DNA of 32,352 nucleotides, from the NCBI GenBank assembly GCA_024811115.1, contig JAKOGH010000675.1:1-32352 (forward strand), written 5' to 3'. This DNA is from Terana coerulea (Eukaryota > Basidiomycota > Agaricomycetes > Polyporales > Phanerochaetaceae). The notes under the pieces were generated by a model that saw only the letters and a list, made by a program, of their open reading frames with translations, had not been told where the DNA came from and did not search any database. Position numbers and translations under genes: made by a program. Position 1 is the stretch's first letter; each line of letters opens with the position of its first letter. This document shows positions 20,370-30,843 of this stretch, in pieces.

Positions 20370-22660
20370 TCATTAGTTTAGGGCAGCCCATCTAAGACTA
20401 TGAGCTCGGAACAATGGCTGTGTGCGAAGCGCGTGCACAATCAATTAACCTCCGCACATTCACGAGTGACCCTTTCCACAACCACGGCCGCAGCTGTTGC
20501 TGCACGATATAGCACAATGCAGGCACCCCGTGCCTTATCTACGAGCCGGAATCTGAGTGAGAGTTTGAAGCTGTAGAGGATAAACCAAGTGCGTCATACA
20601 CTTACTGCACTTTACCAACCAAAGCGGATAGTCACAGGTCACAGAGGTCGTAGCCGCCGCCTGCCCACTGATATGCCACCAGGCCTCACACTATCAGCTT
20701 ACCTAGAACTTCTGAAAGCACGGAGGGCCCTTCCGTGGTACTGCAGGTTGAATACGGCACTGTTGCCCCCTCGGAAGAAGACAATGTTCTCAACCTTATA
20801 CCTGAACATGCCGACAGTCTGGATTGACGTGCACTACATTGTCATGAATACGCCGCTCAGCCACAGCATAGAGATTTCTGGTGGCAGCCTTCAAGGGAGC
20901 CGTGGACAAACCCCTTCGGAGGCTGGCAGGCACGCCGGATCATGCCTCAATGTGTAACCCACTCAGTAGGCTATGCTTAGTTGTAGGCAAGTTTATCAAC
21001 TTGCTCTGTTTTTATATTATAGACTGCTCTACTATGTAATTTGACAAAATGCGAAATATACCAATAAATAGTTTATTCTCAGCTTTATACAATTTGGACA
21101 AGTCTAACATGAATCCATCTCAATATATACCAATTCAGTAAGTCTTTGTATATTGTAAACCCTCGTATTGTGGGTACAGTCTGGTCTCAGTGGTATAAAC
21201 TGATGTGGTACAAGACCTGAGTAGTCTGTGCAGATATGTGTGGTCTCAGTGGTCCAGACTCGTGGCTGGGTGGTCTGACAAAATCTTTTTTTTCCAGATG
21301 CAGGCGTTTCTGTTCCACCATTGCCACCAGCGTGCTTTCTACTTCAGGTGCGGCTGACAGGCCACTTTATACTTTCTGGAGTATTGTGTTGAAGGTGTAA
21401 GGAGAATAGCCATTACGAACATGCAGTACAATTTCTACAGCATCCAGGGATGACAATTCTGAAAGCAGGAGCAGACAAGAATTCAGCTCTACCCATATGT
21501 AGTCCCGGTCAGATGTGTAGTCCTGGTCCAGTTCAATGTATAGGTGAAGCGATCGCGAAGCTGCCACTGTGAGATATGCATTGCTTCATCTCGCCGCTCC
21601 CAACCCATACTGACACAGTAATTTAGTTTAAGAGGAAGTGGTGCATATTGAAGATGTTGAACGTATCGCCAATGTGTTCCACTGTATCATGATTGAACTT
21701 GATTCCGCCTTTGGCAAAAGAGACGATCCTCCAGCTGTGATCAAGTCACTTTAATGCACATATCATGTCTGTCTTGGTGCTGAAGACCTGCATGATGTCA
21801 TCAGATACTGCGAGTTTATAGACAAGCGACAATATGTATGGCACAGCTTTGGCAACACTAGGTCAGTCTACTTCTGCACTGAGGCTTTTAAGCCAGTTCA
21901 AGCCAAATCGTATTAGCCCTAAGCGTAACTCATTGAGCGTACTGAAGCACATCAAAATGTAGCACAGCGCCCGCCGCCCGAGTTGCCAACACTAAATGGA
22001 GAGTTTCGATAACTGTGATCTGCTATAGTCAAGCTCTCGAGGGACAGTGTGCCTGGGAGGCCGATGATGCGAGCGCGGCATGGGTGGATGAGGATGAAGC
22101 GCAATTCCAAGGAACAGAGCGCAGAAAAGAGGGAAAGATAGTCTTCAAACAAGTCCACCAAGTCCATGTCCCAGCCACAATTTCTTGTGTCCGTCATCGA
22201 GAAAATAATAAGGCGCCGCACTAAATGCTGTGTCCTTTGGAACAGTGCACTTCTCACGAAGTCCTGGATGAGGAGAAGCTTCTTCTCATGCAACCGTAAG
22301 GGCCCCTCTGCTTCAGTTACGCAAGGAAATGTGAGAGAGTGGAAGCACCCTTTAGCAAATGCAGCGTACCACGCCTTCGCCACCAAGGTGCCTGCAAGCA
22401 GAGTTTTCTTCGCACGTGCCTTTCGTTGAATCGTAAAATCGTCGTGGGTGACCTGATTGACGATGATCCGTAGAATGTCGTAGAAGAGCTTGCCGCCGTC
22501 ATACTGAATAGCAGAGTCCTGGACAGTGAGTGTATTTAGTAGTGAACAAACAGTCGGCTTCTCTGTGCCGAGCTGCACCGTAGCCTAATCAAAATTTTAA
22601 TGAAAACGTAAGAAACTGGATGTGTAGTGCTGTATGATCACAGACTTCAGTGCTTACCAT

Positions 22661-23224
22661 TTCCACTACGGTAATGAAGACACTTGATATTGACGACAGC
22701 TGTTGTTGTGCGAGTTTGTGTGAGCGACACAAGGGTCGACGTTGTACGTTACACACTCAGTCGAAAGTTGAAGCCACCCAGGGGCTGCAGGCAGAAGCCA
22801 AGCTACTTAGCAAGCTCAAGCAACTGTCACGCTCTCACCGAGCATCGCGACCGAAGCGCTTTCGATCCTTTGCGCGTGCTTCTCGTCATCAACTTGCCCA
22901 GTGTCACGTGCTTGCTTGCACTTGCAGGTTTGGGCCAAATGACCTCGACAGTGACGGGCGGAAGCAGCCCTCTTCTCTCTACACTGCTTTATACCTCCAC
23001 TCTTGCTATGAGCCACTATGTGCACTTTGATTCTTGGTGTACTCGCCCTCGGCGCTGACTCGTGCATTCATCTATACGTCGGCAGCGATACAACTACGTC
23101 AGTGCATAAGTTACCTATTCACCAAGCAAATTTAGCGCCAGGCTTCACCGAAAAACGAGAGAAGACTTCTTGCGCTTAGGTTTGCTGTCATCTCAACTCT
23201 TTTCCTTTGGATTACTTTTGCCCA
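22661..23224. other. Upstream module of copy D/E with a decayed secreted-peptide start
   Basis: The flank resembles those of copies B and C (GACCTCGACAGTGACGGG, CAGCCCTCTTCTCTCTACAC). Near 23018 an ATG is followed by CTLILGVLALGADSCIHLY, which aligns at DNA level with the signal-peptide start at 15402 but has lost the frame. This supports an F-box plus divergent secreted-peptide unit as the thing duplicated. Confidence 0.45.
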
Positions 23225-23534
23225 ATGGTTGTCCTCGGTTTGAGCTCTGTTGCTGTAAGTAATATGCTTACTTTATTTATGCTCTAACCACTGTAGAGCA
23301 CAGTAATTTATTTCTGAATGTGTATCTTCAACCCCATTGTGCTCGCTACGTGCAAGGTTTGATTAGAGGGCACCAAATGAATAGCCATCCTACCTAACTA
23401 TCACTGGACTACGATGTGTATAGTGAGGCTATGTTCACGCCATTTTGGGGATGTACTCAAATAACAGACTGTAACTCCTATTAACTCCCACTTATTCGCT
23501 CTTTGACATTGTCTTGAGCAGTTGATGCCTCACT

Positions 23535-25160
23535 ATGCTCCTCCCCGCCAATGGTTCACAGAGTACACTGGAGCTTTGGATGCCCTTACACGCATTTGAC
23601 AAGCTGTCTTGGACAGCCTTAGTGTTCTCTGTCATAAGTGCTCTGTTTGGTTAGTGCATTCTTCCTCAGTCAAGTTGCCTTCAAACGTAGTACTGATTCT
23701 TGCATAGGCGTGTATTTCATACTCTTCATCACAGCTGTATATTTGACCTTCCAACACTGGACCAAGTCACATCGTGCATTACAATTGGTAACTATAGCCC
23801 TGTACGTTTGCTTCTGGAAATGACTACCAAATGTTCACCAATGTCCACCTCAGTTTTTTCACGCTGTCTATCAACTACAGCTTTGTGGCTGCAGATTTGC
23901 ACCAACTTCGATGAGCCACACGCCTGACAGCTTCCACACTTCACTGGTCATTGATCTTAGACTTTGGCACAAGGTATGCCTTGGTGGATCATTTCCGTCA
24001 TTTATACATTCTCATCCATGTCGCAAACGGACAAGCATATGTAGTATTATTTTTCATTTTCCCTGCATTTATTTAGCACAAACACACAACCTGGTAGCAG
24101 CCCCAGAGCCTCTGGACTTCATTCCGATGATCCTAGCGTTTAGCGCCCAAATGCGGCTCAATTCTTCCCACATTCTCGGACACTTAGCACTCTGGACTCT
24201 CTAGCCTTGTCCCTCATCTTGACCTCTTGGTCATTGGGGATAAGGTATGTATTCCATGTACTATACATCATAGCAATGCTAACTTGGTCATTGGAGACAA
24301 GTATTGGCGCCTGCCTGCCTGTTCTGTGAGGTCTACTTGGAGTTGGCCTTCGTCGCCCTCCTTGTACATGTTCTAGCATCTATTCCACATTTGCTCCAAT
24401 CTGTTAGCTCTAATTACGCGTCGAGCTTGTCTCTGCGACAATCTGAACTTTGTTAGTTTTACTGTAGTATCTGCAGTGAGTAATATGATATGGGTGCTCA
24501 CATGCGCTCTAATTGTCTTTCAATGAGGTTCTTCTAGCAGATAGTCTTCTGGCCTGGCAATTTTATGTTATTTATGAGTGAAGGCAATGGGCACTAGTGT
24601 TGCCTACCATTACTGTAGGCACTGTAGCCGGTATGTTGTATCGCTGCTGCGTTGTGTCGTTTCTAATCCTTAGCCACGCTTCGCCAGAGCTCGGCTTCTG
24701 CTGTGCCATTCTAAACCTCGCTATCCAAGTCACTGGCACGGAAAGTGCGTTCAACTCCTCCGCCGTGAGCAGAGCCATGGAGAAAGCGTAAGTTTGGAGC
24801 ATGCTCATAACTCACTGGATGCTTTCAGCGTCTGTCTTTTCAAGATCATATGGGCTATTATAGGCCTGTGGCAGCTATGTGCAAACATACTTACATTGAC
24901 ATCCCTAGATATGTGTTCTGGCAAACAGAGAAGCATGGTCTTGCAAGGGCAGGTCGTGGGCGCCCGTGAGGGCGGTGTTGGAGGCAATAATGGAGTCAAT
25001 TGTTGTAGCTAGAGTGGGTATACTACTCTACGGGATATGCAATGCTAGCTTCGTCAGAATGGTGAGTGGCACTTTCCAGAGCTATGTCCGGGACACTGAC
25101 TTTCTTGTGCCCAAAAGGATACAGGACTAGTTTATATAGGATATACATCAAGCATCGTAA
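23535..25160 (+). pseudogene. Multi-pass membrane protein gene, copy I (decayed)
   Basis: ATG 23535 opens MLLPANGSQSTLELWMPLHA and then LVFSVISALF. A GTTAGT...GCATAG intron joins it in phase to GVYFILFITAVYLTFQHWTK, a hydrophobic helix and loop. Further blocks are SLLAWQFYVIYE followed by an in-frame TGA at 24579, then RQWALVLPTITVGTVAGML and GFCCAILNLAIQVTGTESAF. The last is APVRAVLEAIMESIVVARVG to ILLYGICNASFVRMVSGTFQ near 25000. The block order resembles a multi-helix integral membrane protein family common in Agaricomycetes whose function I cannot name. The stop and several frame changes make it a pseudogene. A short leading exon-like piece (MVVLGLSSVA then GTAAGT) lies at 23225. Confidence 0.68.
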
Positions 25161-25399
25161 TGAGGTGTCTTTTGCCAATGGCCATTGTAAGTCATTGTGT
25201 GACATTGTTATCCTCCTATTTCACATTTTCCAAAGGCAGTTTTCCAATGCGTCCTCACAGTTCACCTGGGCCTTTTGTTAGGGAAATCAGGAGTTATCCA
25301 GAATTAGTTCGCTATGAAGGAGATAGAGGCCAGAACACACCAGGTCTGAATTGCAATCATTGTGCCGGGAGGATGATAGCGCATTGTTGCATCAGTTGA

Positions 25400-25480
25400 A
25401 CATAAGCTTGGATGTCAGGAAAGCGGAGTCAGCTGCTTCATTCGATGCATCACTGAGCGGCAAACTTTGTCAACAAACGA
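25400..25480. repeat. Isolated remnant of the F-box 3' flank
   Basis: The block GCTTGGATGTCAGGAAAGCG and the following TCAGCTGCTTCATTCGATGC resemble the 3' flank of F-box copy B near 13345-13395 (GAATGTCGGGAAAGCAGAGC then CTCAGCTCTGATGC). No F-box coding sequence accompanies it. It sits between the two membrane-protein copies. Confidence 0.4.
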
Positions 25481-25939
25481 TGAACTAAATGTTCAACGAA
25501 TTCACAGACAATGTGCAGCATGCTGTTAGAATTCTATAATTGCAATAAATCAAGTTGGAGCCCGGCTCGTCCTCTGTGCCACTTTTGTGCAATGGCCATT
25601 CTCGGCTTGAGCTCTGGAATTGTGAGTTTAATACACACATCTAAAAAGTTGTCTGACTATCGAGGGCGTAGCCATTGCTCTCTGGAGGCCTGCCATTGTC
25701 ATTGTGCTCACCGAACACAAGGTTTGCTCGGAAGAAGCCAGTACGTGTGGTCATGCTACACAAGTATCATTGCATCGCAATGCGAATATGAGACCATGCT
25801 GCGGTTGTTCAAGGATATGCTTATATGACAGGCTTCCTACCGGCTCACACTCACTCGCTCCTTGACATTATCCTGAGCAGCCGACACCTCGCTATGCTCC
25901 TCCCTGTCAATGGTTTGCAGAGCACACCAGGGCTGTGAG

Positions 25940-26298
25940 TAGTGATTGGCAAGGGTAAAACCTCCATGCTTAAAGGCTAACCCTTACCCTTACCCTTCAA
26001 AACCCTTACCTTCATGAAGGGTAAGGGTTGGGGTTACCCTTCAAACCCTTGCCAAAATGGGCAGAAAATGGTGCTTTGAGTGCTTTTTCATTCAATCATA
26101 ATGTCAGCCTTCTATTTGAGTAGTTTGCATTGATATAGAAAGCACTCACAACACTTGCAGCTCTATCTAGCAACACATCTGCTATTTGAATGCAAACCCC
26201 TGCCAAATAAGGGTTAACTTTTTCCAACTCTTACCCTTACCCTTCGTGACTCCTTACCTTTAACCCTCCGAGGGTTTGCAAACCCCTGCCTATTACTA
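25940..26298 (+). mobile_element. hAT-type MITE 1 (359 bp) with perfect 8-bp TSD
   Basis: The ends are TAGTGATTGGCAAGGGTAAA on the left and, inverted, TAGTAATAGGCAGGGGTTTG on the right. Flanking GCTGTGAG occurs at 25932-25939 and again at 26299-26306, a perfect 8-bp target duplication as made by hAT transposases. The subterminal regions are full of CCCTTACCCTTA-like repeats; the centre is AT-rich and non-coding. It disrupts the first exon of membrane-protein copy II, whose uninterrupted counterpart is visible in copy I at 23574-23590. Confidence 0.93.
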
Positions 26299-27449
26299 GC
26301 TGTGAGTGCCTTTGCACGCATTTGACGAACTATCTCAGACAGCCGTGGCATTTTCTGTCATGAGTGCTCTGTTTGGTCAGTGTTTTCTCCCTTGGTCAAG
26401 CTGCCTTCAAAAGTAGTGCTGATATTGCATAGGTGTATATTTCGTATTGTTCGTTGCAGCTGTCTACTTGACCTTCCAACGCTGGACCAAAGTGTATCGT
26501 GTACTGCAATTGGTCACTATAACCCTGTGCGTCTATTCTGAAAAGTTACTGCTGACTCAGAGTCTCACGTGTGCATACTCTAGTTTTGTCATGCTGTCCG
26601 TCAACTATCTCTTCATCGCTTTTGATTTGAATCGACTTCAAACACTGGCGCCCAACATTTTCTGTGCACTGCTGAGCATCTGTCTTAAACTTTGGCACAA
26701 GGTCAGACTTTGCAAGTGCAAAGTGATATTATTTGCATCCTCATTCCAAATGTATCAGCTTTACAATGGTACTTGCAGTGAGTAATATTGGGTGAGTGCT
26801 CACATATTAGGCTAAGTGATCTCCAATCAGGTTTTCTTGGCAGATGGCCTATCAGCCTGGTGATGCTACAATGTTTATGAGCAAAAGCAGTGGGTGCTGG
26901 TGTTACCCATTATTGGTGTAAGCATTATCGCTGGTATGTTGCTCTGTGTAGCGCGTTGGGCCGCTTTCAGTATTCAGCCACCCTTGCTCACTACTCAGTG
27001 CTTGGCTTTTCTTCTGCCTTTTTAAACCTTGCCGCTCAAGTTTCTAACAGGGAAAACATTCAACATTTTCCGCGCAGGCAGAATCACAGAGAAGGCTTGG
27101 ATATGGTGCATGCCTGCAAGCCACGTCTTACTTTCAGTAGCTATAATCTACAAGATTATGTGAGTCATTGCCAACTCATGCTTATTGTCATATACGCTTG
27201 ACTTTAGCAGACATATCTCGTGACGAACGAGGGCGCAGGGCCTTTCCAGAACAAATTTCAGACGCCCGTAGGGCTGTATTGAAGGCAATATGCAAGTCAG
27301 TTGTTGCAGCTAAGGTGGGTATCCTGCTCTATGGAATATGCAATGCAAGTCTGATTAGTGTGATGAGTGACCACTTCCGCATGCGTTGCTGGGCACTGAC
27401 TTTCGAATATCCAGAAGAACACCGGACTTATTTTTGTGGCATCGATGAC

Positions 27450-27809
27450 TAGTGATAGGCAAGGGTTTGCAAACTCTCTAAGGGTTAAGGGTAAGAGTAC
27501 AAAGGATAAGGGTAAGGGTTGAGGAAAGTTAACCCTCATCTGGCAGGGGTCTGTATTTAAGTACCAGGCATGTTGCTAGAGAGGGCTGCAAGTGTTGTAA
27601 GTGCTTTCTATACCAATGCAAGCCACTCAAATAGAAGACTAACATTATAAATAAGTGGGAGAAAGCACTTAAAGCACTGTTTTCAGCCTATTTGGACAAG
27701 GGTTTGAAGGGTAGCCCTCAACCCTTACCCTTCATGAGGGTAAGGGTATTGGAGGGTAAGGGTAAGGGTTGCCCTCTGAGCATAGAGGGTTTACCCTTGC
27801 CAATTACTA
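27450..27809 (-). mobile_element. hAT-type MITE 2 (360 bp), same family, opposite orientation
   Basis: The ends are TAGTGATAGGCAAGGGTTTG and, inverted, TAGTAATTGGCAAGGGTAAA. The reverse complement matches MITE 1 end to end, including a shared centre (CTTCTATTTGAGT, TTGCATTG, TATAGAAAGCACT, CAACACTTGCAG). The flanks are TCGATGAC at 27442-27449 and TCGACAAC at 27810-27817, matching at 6 of 8 bases, consistent with an older hAT insertion. It lies in the tail of membrane-protein copy II. Confidence 0.9.
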
Positions 27810-27817
27810 TCGACAAC

Positions 27818-28339
27818 GGGCATTACAATGAGGTGTCTTTTCCCATGTCTATTGAGAGTCATGGTGTCATTGCCAGTGCTGAATGCGTCGCATTTAACTT
27901 GTGCTTTATTTGAAGGGAATCTCTCAGTGCTTTCTAACAGTTTGCATCGGTCTTTCGCCTAGTGCAACAAAGACACTGAGCGCTATTGAGCATCTCACAA
28001 AGGAGATAGCAACCCCGGCATGTCAAGTCCTGGCTCTTAGCTCCATGAAGGACAACAGTGCGTCACTGAGTCAGTTGGATATAGCCCCTGGGAAGTCGAA
28101 AAGGGGAATGTACCACTCAGTGATGATGCTGTGCAGCAAGCTTTTGAAATGAACAGCAAATTAGATACATAATTACCTATCGGAGAATGTGCCATATGTT
28201 GAGCATGCATACAACAGCTTCTGCTTTGGTGACACTGTTGCACAAGATAGGCTCTTTGAACTTCTAAAACTGCGAAAATGTACACTATATGATACGGCAT
28301 CACTTTAGCCCTACAGTCAAGCCCTGAATGACCCCAAGT
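27818..28339. other. Tail of membrane-protein copy II and F-box 3' flank
   Basis: The sequence after MITE 2 (CATTACAATGAGGTGTCTTT) matches the copy I continuation at 25158. An 83-codon frame at 27901-28152 has no recognised content. The last ~60 bp before 28340 resemble F-box 3' flanks. Nothing else is supported. Confidence 0.4.
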
Positions 28340-30425
28340 CTAAGTCTGCAAGACTCCAAGTTCATGCAGCTGTGGAAAGACACTGGTGGTGACAAATTTT
28401 GACAATTCGGCGTGTGATTTCTTTGGATGAAACTCTTCAACCTCTATAGGCTGGTTGAGGAAGCTGCTGTCGATAGTATACCAGGTAACAAGGATGCGCC
28501 TCAAACGCTTCTGCTCTACCATTGCCACTAGAACACTCTCAGCTTTGTAGTGTTCGGGTAAGAACTCGGCGGAGTTTCTGACTGTGGTTATTAACTGGCG
28601 TCCGAGAGGGCCTTTTGACTTGGGTTATTAACCGTTTATAACACCGGGCGCTAAAATCTCCCATGCACTGTGCAGCTGCAGCGGCGAAGCTCCAGCTTGT
28701 TGAGATAGCGTTGAACAATGGAGTAAATGCATACAGGAGACTTAGGGAGTTGACTGCACGAGCTGGGCTGCCTTCAGGGAAAGAGTGAGCTCGTCGTCCA
28801 CCCCCCTGATGGATTTCAACGCTCGGACATACCGTGGGAACTCGACGACTGCAGTCACGAAGGTACCTCGCCCGAGTCCAGCCTTGCAGTGACGAAGTGA
28901 GCCGACTAGGTACCCTTATACAGCGACGATAATGCCTCTTAAACCTCTGGTAAGCCAGTCTACGGGGACCTCGGAGTTATTAACAGCCCCAGCCCCCTCG
29001 ACATTCTAACCGTTATTAACCTATTAATAACCAGGTTACAAAGGGCAAGTTAATAACACATGAGTTTCTACCCGAACACTACTAGCTTTAGCGAAGACCG
29101 ACTGGGTGGTTTGCATATCACGAAGCACACTCTCGAAGGTGAGGGCCGAGGCTGTAGTGTGATTTCTATGTATTCCAGCGATGTCGAGGTCAGGGAGCGG
29201 GAGGAGACATGATTTCAGCAGGGCCCAAATTGGGGGTCTGGCGTGTGGTCGCTGCTCGAAGCGGGATATGCAGGCGGAGCGACCGTAGGTTGCCACTTTG
29301 AAATAGGCATTGCTGCGCCTTGCCGTTCGCAGCATACTAACGCATCGATTTAGTTTAAGACGAAGCACTGTGCTCTAAAGGTGTTAGACGCACCGTCGAT
29401 GTGTTCCAGTGTCCCACAATTGATCTTGAATCGGACTCCGCTTCTGACAAAGTTGAAGTGTTGCTGAAGCCAGGCGAGAATCGCGTCAACGCGCATATCA
29501 TGTCTGTCTTGGTGATGAAGGCAACGCATGATGTCGGGTTCCACCCTCGTGTCGTAGACAAGTGGCGATATCGCAGCGGCACAGCTTTGGCAACATTGAT
29601 CCAGTCTACCCGCGGTGGCGAGCGCTTCGCTTGCTGTCGGAAGTCTGTGCTCGGTTTGAAGTCTATGTGTCCAAAGCGTAACGTGTTGAGCTTGCTGAAG
29701 CGGGTCAAGATGTAGCACAGCGCTGCAGTATAGTTTTCGTAGGAAGGACAGACTTCACGATAGAGAGTAATAGTTGTTATAATTAGGCTCTCGAGGGACA
29801 GTGTGCCGGGGATACGGTGATGGTAGCGCGGCATGGATGGTTGAAGATGCCGCGCAACTCCAAGGAACGAAGTGCAGGAAACAGGGGAGATAGTCTTCAA
29901 ACAAGTCCACCAGATCCATGTCCCAGTGATTTCTTGTCTCCGATACCGCAAAGATGGTGAGGTCATAGCACTGCATGTTGTGTCCTCAGGAATGGCGCAC
30001 TTCGCACAAAGTCCTGGATGAGAAGAAGATTCTTGGCGCGGCCATGCGCGTCCGTTGATTCGATGATACAAGGAAACGAGAGGGAGCGAAAGCATTCTTC
30101 GGTGAATGCGGCGTGCCACGCCTGCGAGACCAGGGAACCGGCAAGCAGCGTCGCCTTCACGCGTGCCTTTTGTGGAGTGGTGAAATCGTCGTGGACGATT
30201 AGATCGATGATGATCCGCAGAACGTCGTCACGGAAGCTCGTTGCTACCATAGTCGGTGCCGCGCTCCTGAGCAGCCAGAGTAGCGGTAGGCTCCTTGTGC
30301 ACAGGCGCAGCCGGTGGTTGAGCCTCGTCTGCGCTGTATCATACTGTTCCGTAATCTGCCCGACACGGATGTATGAGAAGACTCGGACGAGAAGATAAAT
30401 CAACGGCGTTCGCGCTGCTCACCAT
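28340..30425 (-). pseudogene. F-box-like protein, copy F/G, split by a hAT-like MITE
   Basis: ATG at 30425-30423 touches the GTGAGC donor. Exon 2 reads VLRIIIDLIVHDDFTTPQKA and LVSQAWHAAFTEECFRSLSF, then DMDLVDLFEDYLP. The frame is lost by one missing base near 29880 and again about 60 bp on. AALCYILTRFSKLNTLRFGH (about 29720) and LLKSCLLPLPDLDIAGIHRN follow in further frames. The coding sequence reads into the element at 29082 and resumes beyond it with ESVLVAMVEQKRLRRILVTW-like sequence (28540-28480), PKKSHAELSKFVTTSVFPQL and HELGVLQT, stop at 28340. PxKSHAELSxF is shared with copy H, so these two form a subfamily distinct from the YTQADLSRF copies. Confidence 0.8.
28548..29081. mobile_element. 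hAT-like MITE (534 bp) inside F-box copy F/G
   Basis: The ends are TAGTGTTCGGGTAAGAACTC and, inverted, TAGTGTTCGGGTAGAAACTC. The flanks are TCAGCTTTG on the left and CTAGCTTT on the right, an imperfect 8-bp duplication with AGCTTT exact. Removing the element rejoins the F-box coding sequence VFAKA and ESVLVAM. The interior is non-coding and repeats GGTTATTAAC-like motifs near both ends (28617, 28624, 29014-29036). TAG-type ends and a ~8-bp duplication suggest hAT. It differs in sequence from the 360-bp family. Confidence 0.83.
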
Positions 30426-30843
30426 TTGCGTGATCACCTAGGGATTAGGAATTACTGAGGCAGGTTTAAGTCAACGGCGAAAGGGTCGTGGTTGAGGACG
30501 TCGAGTGTGGACGTTGAGTACTAGTGTGGACGTTGAGTGTAGAGTTTAAGCCGTCGCGCCACGATGTCGTACATCATTCGCTGACGGCCGGAACCTAATC
30601 ATCAGCCCACTGGCAATCACATAAAGCGTGAGGCACACTACATCGAGTCTCAGGCTGTAAACCAACGAAGTCCTTTCGCTTAGACCGTACGGCTCGTTTA
30701 TTGCCCCTGCAAACAGGCGGTTTTGGCAGTTTGGTGATCGACTCTTGATAGTTTTATGCTAAACACATAAAAAGCAACCAAAACATGCTCACTTCCAATA
30801 ATCAATACTGTCAAACAGTCCTAGTCCTCGTCGTAATCCAGCT
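30426..30843. other. Intergenic between F-box copies F/G and H
   Basis: A short direct repeat GTGTGGACGTTGAGT occurs twice at 30507-30540, in sequence that weakly recalls the upstream module of the other copies. The rest, including an AT-rich stretch near 30750-30790, shows no coding frame or RNA gene that I can support. Confidence 0.4.

Larger units (their letters stand above)
19199..21300. mobile_element. 2.1-kb TIR element inside F-box copy D/E (CMC/EnSpm-like?)
   Basis: The ends are CATCTGGGGAAAAAG on the left and, inverted, CATCTGGAAAAAAAAG on the right. The dinucleotide CA flanks both sides (19197-19198 and 21301-21302), and deleting the element rejoins the F-box frame. The termini carry repeated GTGGTCCAGA motifs in both orientations, including a hairpin with 14-bp arms at 19221-19257 (AGGTGGTCCAGAGC and its complement). 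Subterminal repeats plus a 2-3 bp target duplication suggest a CACTA/CMC-like element, but the ends are not CACTA, so this is tentative. No intact transposase is present; the coding-like fragments inside are listed separately. Confidence 0.75.
19028..22660 (-). pseudogene. F-box-like protein, copy D/E, split by a 2.1-kb transposon
   Basis: The 5' portion (22660-21301) starts with an ATG touching GTAAGC. It reads GGKLFYDILRIIVNQVTHDD and LVAKAWYAAFAKGCFHSLTF, keeps DLFEDYLSLFSALCSLELR in frame, and later loses frame near 21975 and again near 21865 (EVDW becomes a stop). It ends VAMVEQKRL at 21301. The 3' portion (19198-19028) resumes exactly there with GRIIITWHTLNNASYLGQPL and ends FPRLHELGVLQA. 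The two pieces are therefore one gene interrupted by the element at 19199-21300. This copy is more AT-rich and more diverged than A-C. Confidence 0.83.
25894..27900 (+). pseudogene. Multi-pass membrane protein gene, copy II (decayed, two hAT insertions)
   Basis: This is parallel to copy I. A leading piece MAILGLSSGI then GTGAGT lies at 25592, and ATG 25894 opens MLLPVNGLQSTPGL. That exon is cut by the MITE at 25940-26298 and resumes near 26307; FSVMSALF joins across a GTCAGT...GCATAG intron to GVYFVLFVAAVYLTFQRWTK. The next block is YSSFVMLSVNYLFIAFDLNR (about 26575). DGLSAW is followed by TGA at 26861. Later blocks are QWVLVLPIIGVSIIAGMLL, GFSSAFLNLAAQVSNRENIQ, and SDARRAVLKAICKSVVAAKV with ILLYGICNASLISVMSDHFR (27258-27375). 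A second MITE interrupts the tail at 27450. It is a tandem duplicate of copy I with different later damage; the family function is unknown. Confidence 0.7.

Noticed and set aside
25960..27790. Interstitial telomere sequence
   Set aside because: The TAAGGG-type repeats are irregular, lie inside two copies of a hAT MITE with TIRs and TSDs, and differ from TTAGGG.
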